From contig SDZD01000040.1 in the NCBI GenBank assembly GCA_004172935.1, positions 1 through 56,408 of the forward strand: a stretch of 56,408 bases of DNA. The letters are read 5' to 3'. Each line of letters opens with the position of its first letter. The stretch's first letter is position 1. The notes under the pieces are model-generated. The model searched no databases. It saw only the letters and a program-made list of their open reading frames with translations, and was not told where the DNA came from. The position numbers were made by a program, and so were the translations under genes. This document shows positions 50,412-56,408 of the stretch, piece by piece. The stretch is from a bacterium (GTDB lineage Bacteria > Armatimonadota > Abditibacteriia > Abditibacteriales > Abditibacteriaceae).

Positions 50412-51137
50412 TTAGTCGTCCTGCGGGGTAAAATAACGATAGAGGGAGCCAACAATTTTACCGTTATGTGCTTTTGTGTTGAGTTGACCTATCTGGGTGA
50501 AGCGCATCCACTTCACATGGCCGTCCATAAAAGCCCAGTTCGCACCGTCAAAATGGCGACCTGCAAACAGGCCCTGGTCCGATCCGGTTACTGATCCGCC
50601 AGTGCCACCCCAGGTTACAGGAGTACCGGCAGTGGACTTATCGCCAATCACTTGAAAGCAGTAGGGTTGATTGGCAGCGACGGCAATAGAGTCGCCGATG
50701 AAGACCGTTTCAGCAGGTGTCTCGATGTAGGCCGAATTGACCGGAGAACTACCATCGAATATACGCAGCGGGATGATTGTCTCATACATCATATTGAGTG
50801 CGTAACTTAACCTAAAGCCATTGAGCGTAGTGCATTGTCTGTCTCCACTGTCGTTCGGGCAAACGAACACTTGCGTACTTTTGAGGTAGGGTTGTAATAG
50901 CTCGGCATAGCTCCTCTCAGGCGCACTACCCCTATTTGGCACCACGAAGTCATCATAGTCAGAGGAATATTGCATCGTGCCCATGCCGATTTGCCTCAGA
51001 TTCGATTGGCAGCTGGCACGGCGGGCATTATCCCTTGCTCGTGCAAAGGTGGGGAAAAGAATGGCTGCCAGTAAGGCTATAATGGCAATGACAACAAGCA
51101 ATTCTATCAAAGTAAAAGCAGAGCGTTGCTTTCGCAT
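50412..51137 (-). CDS. Pseudopilin-like protein with H-x9-DG motif
   Basis: 241 residues from ATG 51137 (MRKQRSAFTLIELL), a short leader typical of prepilins; cleavage would follow Ala. The helix continues to FPTFARARDNARRASCQSNL and RQIGMGTMQYSSDYDDF. The C-terminal motif is HFDGANWAFMDG (H-x9-DG). It resembles the gene at 10800-11468 throughout the first 60 residues and then diverges. Paired Cys residues (CPNDSGDRQC, about 95-105) may form a disulfide. Secreted or cell-surface location through a type II/IV-pilus-like machine. Confidence 0.88.
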   Translation of the reverse strand: MRKQRSAFTLIELLVVIAIIALLAAILFPTFARARDNARRASCQSNLRQIGMGTMQYSSDYDDFVVPNRGSAPERSYAELLQPYLKSTQVFVCPNDSGDRQCTTLNGFRLSYALNMMYETIIPLRIFDGSSPVNSAYIETPAETVFIGDSIAVAANQPYCFQVIGDKSTAGTPVTWGGTGGSVTGSDQGLFAGRHFDGANWAFMDGHVKWMRFTQIGQLNTKAHNGKIVGSLYRYFTPQDD

Positions 51138-51523
51138 GGGGCATTTATAAGAGCGGCTATCAATGAAGGAACAAGACATATGAACGAAAATTACCAAGTG
51201 GTGTAGCACCATTGTAACAGGTTTTGGTTAGGTGCCTTTTTAAATCAAGCCGTTATAAAGGCGGTCTCCTTCGAAAATGTGCTGTTGGGGCGGATATTAA
51301 AGTAGCTTTCTATTGAAACGCGAGTCCTTCGCCCATGATTGTGTCTTGATTGGGGGGTATGGAGCCTTCGCGGACTCAGGATGACGACGCTACTCTATCC
51401 ACACTGAACCTTCAATTCATTTGACGACTGCTTTAGTTCGAGGCGAGGGGACATTTTTCGCTGGCACGGTTGCCTGGCCCTGTCAAAGAAGTGGGTCAGT
51501 GAGAGTAGGGCAACGTCGCTCAA
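51138..51523. other. 386-base interval with a partial repeat arm
   Basis: At 51364-51395, CCTTCGCGGACTCAGGATGA continuing CGACGCTACTC is a degenerate single arm of the inverted-repeat element found complete at 54665-54787. No gene is supported in this interval. Confidence 0.55.
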
Positions 51524-51793
51524 TCAGCTCTGGCAGGTGTTTTCGGTTTCGATTTCGAGGGCTTCGGCCTCGACCCACCACGGGGCGTCGATTTTTCCTG
51601 TGGTTACGTCGCTGACGAGGGCGCCGACCTGGTCGATGAGCTGTTCAGATAGCCAACTGATAATGGAGCCTAGTGGGATACCCACGAGTAGCGCACCCCA
51701 CACCGCGATTGAAGATGAAGCTCCCAACCATACCAGCGTATAGTAGGTCGCGATGAGGGACAGAAAATAAGCTGGAAAAAGAAAGGGCAGCAT
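51524..51793 (-). CDS. Small membrane protein, paralogue of 52581-52865
   Basis: 89 residues. Two transmembrane helices (FPAYFLSLIATYYTLVWLGA and AVWGALLVGIPLGSIISWL) are followed by an amphipathic segment and the shared tail APWWVEAEALE. The paralogue has the same layout (FPSYVLALVLTYYSLMALGV, FPLGYILSWVFQQ, APWWVEAEAKA). No family named. The two genes flank a SUKH-domain gene. Confidence 0.75.
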   Translation of the reverse strand: MLPFLFPAYFLSLIATYYTLVWLGASSSIAVWGALLVGIPLGSIISWLSEQLIDQVGALVSDVTTGKIDAPWWVEAEALEIETENTCQS

Positions 51794-51823
51794 AATCGGG
51801 AATTGCAGCGATCTCTTACCCGT

Positions 51824-51985
51824 TTAGCTGCGATTTTGGGGCCTATTCATCCGCACCCCAACTCTTCTTCCAACTTCTGCACCATCCTTCAAAGCGACTA
51901 AAAAGTGGGGGTAACCCTGTGCTTCCAGCGATAAAACTCGTTCCTGTTGGTAATTAAGATGCATTCTGATGAGTGTTTGCTGCAT
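51824..51985 (-). CDS. Possible small protein upstream of the membrane gene
   Basis: 53 residues from ATG 51985 (MQQTLIRMHLNYQQERVLSL, then YPHFLVALKDGAEVGRRVGV). The stop lies 30 bases before the start of the membrane-protein gene, so the two could be co-transcribed. The frame extends upstream into the start of the divergent SUKH gene. The sequence is protein-like but without a recognised family or clear ribosome site. Confidence 0.35.
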   Translation of the reverse strand: MQQTLIRMHLNYQQERVLSLEAQGYPHFLVALKDGAEVGRRVGVRMNRPQNRS

Positions 51986-52046
51986 CCGTTCAGGTAAGCC
52001 CTGAATCGAACAGGTGTAGTGCAGGTGTGACAACAAGGCGAAATAC

Positions 52047-52517
52047 ATGTCCACGTTTGATATTGATGAGTTAGTTGATTTGGATAATCAGGTCACTGAA
52101 GTTAGCGGTTGGCGCGTCGAGCAGCCGCGCCCGGAGGAAGCCACCGTTAGCGCCACCGAAGAAGCGCTCGGCTTCCAATTCCCCCCGACGTTTCGCCACT
52201 TCATCGCCAATTCGCGTTATTACGCTGGGATCACGCAGGACGTGAACCGCCCGCTGGGGTTGGTTTGGTTCAACAGGCTATTTCATGGCGGCGGCGACTA
52301 CTATTTGCCCGATTTTCTGATTCTGTTCATGGGCGGGCACGACGGCGCCTGCTACTGCTTCGATTCGCGTTTTCGTGATGAGAGTGGCGAATGCCCGGTT
52401 GTTTACTGGGATGCCGAGGAAATGGGCGAGCAGGATGTCGAGTCACTGCACTCCAAACACATGACCTTCGTGCAATTCCTCGAATCCATCGTTGATAACG
52501 AACTCAAGCGGTTGTAG
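52047..52517 (+). CDS. SUKH-family (SMI1/KNR4) protein
   Basis: 156 residues matching the SUKH-1 fold. It has VSATEEALGFQFPPTFRHFI, an aromatic-rich strand LGLVWFNRLFHGGGDYYLPD, FLILFMGGHDGACYCFDSRF, then PVVYWDAEE and a C-terminal MTFVQFLESIVDNEL. SUKH proteins are often immunity proteins against polymorphic toxins and otherwise regulators; no toxin gene is adjacent. ATG 52047 has AAGGCG upstream. It is convergent with one and divergent from the other of two paralogous small membrane proteins. Confidence 0.9.
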   Translation: MSTFDIDELVDLDNQVTEVSGWRVEQPRPEEATVSATEEALGFQFPPTFRHFIANSRYYAGITQDVNRPLGLVWFNRLFHGGGDYYLPDFLILFMGGHDGACYCFDSRFRDESGECPVVYWDAEEMGEQDVESLHSKHMTFVQFLESIVDNELKRL

Positions 52518-52538
52518 TTCTGCCTTCTCAAAATGAAG

Positions 52539-52568
52539 CGGGGATTGGCTTTACAAAGCCAATCCCCG
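52539..52568. terminator. Bidirectional hairpin terminator
   Basis: CGGGGATTGGCTTT and AAAGCCAATCCCCG are perfect arms with a minimal loop. It lies between the convergent SUKH gene and membrane-protein gene. Confidence 0.85.
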
Positions 52569-52580
52569 ATTCTATAGGCC

Positions 52581-52865
52581 CTAACTTCTCAAGCTTGTTT
52601 CTCGCACGCTCTCTTCGTCACGCCGCGCTTTGGCTTCGGCCTCGACCCACCAGGGAGCCTCCATTTCTTGCTTGCTCAATCGCTCGCGTAGCGCCCCTGT
52701 TCGTTCGAAGACCTGTTGGAATACCCAACTGAGAATGTAGCCCAGCGGAAAAGACGCGACCAATGTCACTATCGCGACCAGAGGTTGAGTAACCCCCAGC
52801 GCCATCAGCGAATAATAAGTCAGTACCAGGGCCAACACATAGGAAGGAAATAGGAAGCCCAGCAT
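52581..52865 (-). CDS. Small membrane protein, paralogue of 51524-51793
   Basis: 94 residues with GGAG about 10 bases upstream of ATG 52865. Two transmembrane helices and the tail APWWVEAEAKARRDEESVRE are shared in layout with the gene at 51524-51793, but the sequences have diverged considerably outside the APWWVEAEA block. Function unknown. The interval 52866-53151 beyond it holds only AT-rich sequence. Confidence 0.78.
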   Translation of the reverse strand: MLGFLFPSYVLALVLTYYSLMALGVTQPLVAIVTLVASFPLGYILSWVFQQVFERTGALRERLSKQEMEAPWWVEAEAKARRDEESVRETSLRS

Positions 52866-53151
52866 TATTAATTCTCCAGAATTTGACTAAAAAACGCCTC
52901 CGTCGTCTGGAGCGTACTGGACGATTACCCGGCAAGTTTTGGGTCGGGCCGCTTTCGCAAAAAGCCATCGACCGACACTTCGGACAGCCAACAATCACGC
53001 TATAACTTCGGTGGAAATATGTGACAGATAGTTTGCATTATTTGTAGAAATTTAGCACGAAAATTTAACGGCTCCCCAACCAATTTTTCGAGCATTTTTC
53101 CTGAAAAATTTCACCGGAAAATAAAGCGCAACTCCCTGTCGTTCTCCTTGT

Positions 53152-54066
53152 TCATCTTTCCTCATTCAGCCATATTTTCGGCCAGAACTCGCGCGGCATC
53201 GAGAGGCGCAGTTCCAACTTTTCGTGGGCGCTCAAGGCGGGGAGTTGTGAAAACACGCTCTCATCCTCAAAGCCTAAACGGTAGAGGCCACGTGCCATGA
53301 TTGAGTGGAATTCGGGCATCGGAGATAAACGCCACTCTTTGCCTTCTGGGTACCATTCTGTGTGAATAAGACATTCTCCATCTTCCACGTTTCCGGCCCA
53401 GATTACAACAAAAGTATTGGTCCGAGCATCAATATTCCATCCTACTCGCACCGTATCTAAATTTCCCACGTAGATCATCTGCTCATCATCTTCCTCATTC
53501 AACTCGAACGTTTCTAACTCAAAAGCCGCTGCAATTCGCCGAGCTTCCCGGTCGATTGGCTCGCTTAAAATCTCCAGCTTCCATACTTCAATTTCCTCCT
53601 GACTCAAACTCTGTATCCAATTCGCTTTTTCGCGCACAGTGGCTTCGATAGGGCAGCCAGAAAGCCAACAATTGTGACGAAAGAAGGGCCTCCATTTGTT
53701 GGCGAAGTCGCGGCAATCAGCATTTTGGTCAAGGTACCCAACATCTCCTGCCCACTCCCCACCCATGTCACATTCAATCATGCCTTCAGCATCGCCTTCT
53801 CCAACAAGGGAAAACTCATAATATGGGCCGTATACACTCTGTTTGACAATCAATAGTGCATCGGAGTCAATTCTGGCCCTCAGGCAGATACTGTTCCTGT
53901 CCTTAAACTCGAAGTCCCAAAAAACGCCCTGAAAATCTTCGGATGGTTTGAGGGGGTTATCTCCCCGCGTAGGAAAGCTTCTCAGCCCATCCGGCTTCCA
54001 AATCCGTACCCAACGCCGTGCCAGAGCTTCGGCTTCCTGCTCAGTCATAACAATCTCTTCACTCAC
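53152..54066 (-). CDS. Uncharacterised protein, intact paralogue of the frameshifted pair
   Basis: 304 residues, acidic and soluble. Its N-terminal part (MTEQEAEALARRWVRIWKPD; QEEIEVWKLEIL) and C-terminal part (REARRIAAAFE; LSAHEKLELRLSMPREFWPK) match the two separate frames at 25786-26235 and 26217-26663. This shows that the family is normally one chain of two domains joined at residue about 170. The GTG start overlaps the stop of the ArsI-like gene by four bases (GTGA), so they are coupled. No known family. The coupling to a C-As lyase does not by itself imply an arsenic role because the paralogue lacks that neighbour. Confidence 0.78.
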   Translation of the reverse strand: MSEEIVMTEQEAEALARRWVRIWKPDGLRSFPTRGDNPLKPSEDFQGVFWDFEFKDRNSICLRARIDSDALLIVKQSVYGPYYEFSLVGEGDAEGMIECDMGGEWAGDVGYLDQNADCRDFANKWRPFFRHNCWLSGCPIEATVREKANWIQSLSQEEIEVWKLEILSEPIDREARRIAAAFELETFELNEEDDEQMIYVGNLDTVRVGWNIDARTNTFVVIWAGNVEDGECLIHTEWYPEGKEWRLSPMPEFHSIMARGLYRLGFEDESVFSQLPALSAHEKLELRLSMPREFWPKIWLNEER

Positions 54067-54530
54067 CCGCAGCAGCGGTGCGCGGCTTGGATGGGGATGA
54101 GTTCGGCGCCTTCCTTCAGTTCGTTGCCCGCGTGGTCATGCTCGAAATCGTCCTCTAAATCATCGGTCAGCACGTAAATTTCCCATTCGTTACCGTCCGG
54201 GTCATGCGCCCACACCTTATCTTGTTTGGCGTAGCAGCAGGTTGTGTTGGTTTCATCGAAGGTCGCCAGTCCCGCCGCTTTGAGCCGCCGTTTGGTCGCC
54301 TCCAACTCCTCGGTGCCATCGACTTGAAAGCCCAGATGATCGAGGCTCCCCGCGCCCGCTTCTACCGGATTGGGATGTTGAGTGATGGCGAACTTCAGCG
54401 GCGGCTGACTCAGCAAAAAGTTGACGTATCCCGGTCGCGTCTTGTGCGGTTCCACCCCAAAAAACGCTCGATAAAACTCCACCGACCTCTCCAAATCGGC
54501 CACCCGCAGCGATAAATGCATCTTCGTCAT
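54063..54530 (-). CDS. arsI: ArsI/CadI-family dioxygenase (C-As lyase-like VOC protein)
   Basis: 155 residues with the vicinal-oxygen-chelate fold. Predicted Fe(II) ligands are His5 (MHLSLRV), His65 (LDHLGFQV) and Glu117 (WEIYV). The family-defining pair C98-C99 lies in FDETNTTCCYAKQDKVW. ArsI cleaves the carbon-arsenic bond of trivalent organoarsenicals, and the paired Cys bind As(III). A C-terminal Cys pair (RCCG) is also typical. There is no arsR, arsM or arsP nearby. A CadI-type role is possible because the two share this fold. Confidence 0.88.
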   Translation of the reverse strand: MTKMHLSLRVADLERSVEFYRAFFGVEPHKTRPGYVNFLLSQPPLKFAITQHPNPVEAGAGSLDHLGFQVDGTEELEATKRRLKAAGLATFDETNTTCCYAKQDKVWAHDPDGNEWEIYVLTDDLEDDFEHDHAGNELKEGAELIPIQAAHRCCG

Positions 54531-54664
54531 AATCGTTTCAACCTCCCTCGTTTGTGGCCCTAGTATGCGCCAAAAGAAGCAATTTTAACCGCCGCTAACG
54601 GCTAGATGAAATGTTGTCGGGATATGGATTGCATACCTAATATGCGGCTCTTTTTGTCTCTTTG

Positions 54665-54787
54665 GTGGCTACTCCAGCGTCGTCATCCTGAGCCTGCGAA
54701 GGATCTATAATCCCATCTCTGATACGATTTCTGAGTTGCTACTATAGATCCTTCGCAGGCTCAGGATGACGACGCTGGAGTAGCCAC
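54665..54787. repeat. Long inverted-repeat element (45-base perfect arms)
   Basis: The arms at 54665-54709 and 54743-54787 are exact reverse complements over 45 bases (GTGGCTACTCCAGCGTCGTC and onward to GGATCTATA), with a 33-base loop. The element contains no gene. A degenerate single arm is at 51364-51395. The rest of 54531-54965 is AT-rich with no supported gene. Confidence 0.92.
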
Positions 54788-54965
54788 TACTTTAAATAAT
54801 GCCCGCCAACATCCAGCACAAATCGGCGTGTTCGGCTGTTAAAATTCATCAACCCTAATCCTCCAAATAACGTCAATCGACAGCCAAAAATCGTTTCTCC
54901 CATTTCCAGAAACACGCAGACGAACACCCCGAAGCGGCTCTCATTTTGCGGACTTGCCACCCTTA

Positions 54966-55925
54966 ATGTCCGATTCTTTGCTCGTTTATATTTGGCGTGA
55001 CGATACCGCATTCGCTCGTAAAGTAGCCTCCCTGTCGCCGCGCATCACCACCGTCACTCGCCAACAGCTCGATGAAGACCCCGAACTATTGGCCCGACTC
55101 GATGTGGTGTACGGACATTTGCAAAAGGGCGAACTCGACGGCGCGACCGGATTACGCTGGCTGCAAACCACCAGTGCCGGTGTCAATGGACTGATTACAC
55201 CGCAACTCAAAGAGCGCGACTTGATTGTCACCACCACCAGCGGCATCCACGCCGAACCCATCACCGAGCAGATGTTCGGCATGGTGTTGGGCGTCACCCG
55301 CCAACTGTACGCATCGTGGGATGCGCAGCGCGAGCGCAAGTGGGGTATCGACGCCAATCCCCAGGGCGATTTCACCCTGTTGGCGGGCAAAACGCTGGGG
55401 CTACTGGGTGTGGGCGCCATCGGGAGCCACGCTGCCGTCATTGGTAAAGCGTTCGGCATGAAGGTCGTCGGCTTTCGCCGCAGCAAAGGCGAACATCCCC
55501 ACATCGAAACCATGTACGGCGACGATGAACTCGCCGAGTTCCTGAGCCAGTGCGACGTAGTGATGAACTCGCTGCCCCTCACCGACGATACGCGCGGATT
55601 CATAGGCGATGCCGAATTTACCGTGCTTAAGCCCGGCGCCATCTTCGTCAACGCCGGACGCGGTGCCACCGTCAGCACCGACGCTCTGCTCCGCGCCCTC
55701 GAAGCCGGACAAGTCGGCGCTGCCTGTCTCGATGTCACCGACCCCGAACCGCTCCCCTTTGACCACCCGCTGTGGACGACCCCCAACGTCTACATCACCC
55801 CGCACACCGGAGGCGGACGCCCCGACTACACCGACCGGGCCGACGAAATCTTCCTCGCCAACCTGCGTTGTTTCCTCGATAACCAGCAATTGAAAAACGT
55901 AGTCGATAAAAACGCCGGATATTGA
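54966..55925 (+). CDS. D-2-hydroxyacid dehydrogenase family protein
   Basis: 319 residues from ATG 54966. The N-terminal catalytic domain includes RWLQTTSAGVNGL. The NAD-binding half has the Rossmann motif GLLGVGAIGSH and catalytic residues in the usual places: Arg in NAGRGATV, Glu in DVTDPEPLP and His in ITPHTGGG. It catalyses NAD(P)-linked oxidation/reduction of a D-2-hydroxyacid; the specific acid is not predictable. No operon partners. Confidence 0.92.
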   Translation: MSDSLLVYIWRDDTAFARKVASLSPRITTVTRQQLDEDPELLARLDVVYGHLQKGELDGATGLRWLQTTSAGVNGLITPQLKERDLIVTTTSGIHAEPITEQMFGMVLGVTRQLYASWDAQRERKWGIDANPQGDFTLLAGKTLGLLGVGAIGSHAAVIGKAFGMKVVGFRRSKGEHPHIETMYGDDELAEFLSQCDVVMNSLPLTDDTRGFIGDAEFTVLKPGAIFVNAGRGATVSTDALLRALEAGQVGAACLDVTDPEPLPFDHPLWTTPNVYITPHTGGGRPDYTDRADEIFLANLRCFLDNQQLKNVVDKNAGY

Positions 55926-55969
55926 ACCTATGCTGTTTGGGGACGAAACGAACACTGGGCGCGTAAACC

Positions 55970-56164
55970 ATGCTTCCAATACCATCTCCCGAAGAATTAA
56001 CACCCCGACAACAGGAAAAGCAACGCCAGTTAAGGGTGATGGAAGAGTTGCAATCTGAGGCTCAAGAACTCGACATGGGCTATTCAAAAGGTGCCTCTTC
56101 GGAATGCCCAAATCCTCCCTTAACGGTCTCACAAAACTCGTCAATTTTGCCGAAAAATTCGTAA
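55970..56164 (+). CDS. Doubtful small open frame
   Basis: 64 residues (MLPIPSPEELTPRQQEKQRQ, then LRVMEELQSEAQELDMGY). The first 40 residues could form a charged helix. No ribosome site and no family. It fills the gap between the dehydrogenase and the partial secreted gene. Confidence 0.3.
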   Translation: MLPIPSPEELTPRQQEKQRQLRVMEELQSEAQELDMGYSKGASSECPNPPLTVSQNSSILPKNS

Positions 56165-56211
56165 CTTCCTGTGAACTTATTTAAAGCCGGGGGCGTCCGA
56201 GAGGACAAACC

Positions 56212-56408
56212 ATGAAAACGACTTTGATTACGGGCCTTTTGGCCCTTTCGGCAACGGGGTCCCTTCTCGCCGTTTCCGCCCATGCGCAAGGCGACAGGCG
56301 CGGCGGACGTGGTGATGGTCCCAGTGTTCAACGCGGCGATAACAGCAGCGCTCAGCGCGGTGGCGGTAGCTGGAATAATCCCCGCCCCAATGATGGACGC
56401 CCCAACAC
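56212..56408 (+). CDS. Secreted Gly/Arg/Asn-rich protein, partial at window end
   Basis: ATG 56212 has AGAGGAC 8 bases upstream. The N-terminus MKTTLITGLLALSATGSLLA, then VSAHAQ, is a signal peptide. The mature part begins GDRRGGRGDGPSVQRGDNSS and continues Gly/Asn/Arg-rich (GGGSWNNPRPNDGRPN) to the window edge, so the gene is cut off. Composition resembles the low-complexity segment of the protein at 30275-31129. Confidence 0.75.
   Translation, partial: MKTTLITGLLALSATGSLLAVSAHAQGDRRGGRGDGPSVQRGDNSSAQRGGGSWNNPRPNDGRPN

Noticed and set aside
1..56408. CRISPR arrays, rRNA genes, transposase genes, integrases, replication origin
   Set aside because: None was found. The only short tandem repeat (33865-33996) has two units without spacer variation, and the inverted repeats carry no transposase.

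Overview
The window reads as chromosomal DNA of a free-living, GC-moderate bacterium, most likely from the Armatimonadota/Abditibacteriota neighbourhood. The best clues are two pseudopilin-like genes whose N-terminal helices run into an FP(V/T)FARAR(E/D)NARR stretch and which carry the H-x9-DG C-terminal motif. Further clues are many Sec- or lipobox-exported proteins, a DUF1080 sugar hydrolase, a GH28 pectinase and very large secreted Ig/beta-helix proteins. The phylum is an inference; no rRNA or other marker gene is present.

Layout. 0.28-5.0 kb: a tRNA-Arg(CCG) followed by a visibly AT-richer three-gene restriction-modification operon. It encodes a nuclease+methylase fusion, a specificity subunit and a third protein with a HEPN-like RNAFFH motif. 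A strong start site for a fourth gene is cut off by a terminator. 5-13 kb: secreted calpain-like protease, a phospholipase-C-like protein with a PLAT domain, glycine-zipper proteins, a DUF1080 hydrolase, a pseudopilin and ApbE. 13-20 kb: small orphan genes, an HxlR/SDR divergent pair, two adjacent PD-(D/E)XK-type proteins and a TauE permease with an extra C-terminal domain. 20-28 kb: MmyB-like regulator, beta-propeller lipoprotein, a 1101-residue carboxypeptidase-regulatory-repeat protein, a frameshifted gene and a HupE/UreJ protein. 28-31 kb: Tat-exported DUF2271 protein, PepSY-type membrane protein and a Gly/Arg-rich protein bracketed by long hairpin repeats. 31-41 kb: a frameshifted membrane-protein gene, a hybrid histidine kinase, a secreted sphingomyelinase-like phosphodiesterase, several small orphan genes and the GH28 enzyme. 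41-49 kb: an S8 peptidase gene broken by one in-frame amber codon and a DUF4394/beta-helix protein, both ending in the same duplicated module. 49-56 kb: Old Yellow Enzyme, a second pseudopilin, a SUKH gene flanked by two paralogous small membrane proteins, an ArsI-type C-As lyase overlapping an uncharacterised gene, a long inverted-repeat element, a D-2-hydroxyacid dehydrogenase and a partial secreted gene.

How it works together. There is no single large operon beyond the RM locus. Most genes are separated by strong hairpin terminators, many of them bidirectional between convergent genes. DUF2271 plus PepSY protein, with ApbE elsewhere in the window, fits an extracytoplasmic flavin/redox function. 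The secreted enzymes (protease, phospholipase-like, sphingomyelinase-like, pectinase, DUF1080) suggest a heterotroph degrading biomass. Three genes are interrupted by single events: two by apparent loss of one T in a T-run, one by an amber codon. This means either gene decay or sequencing error.
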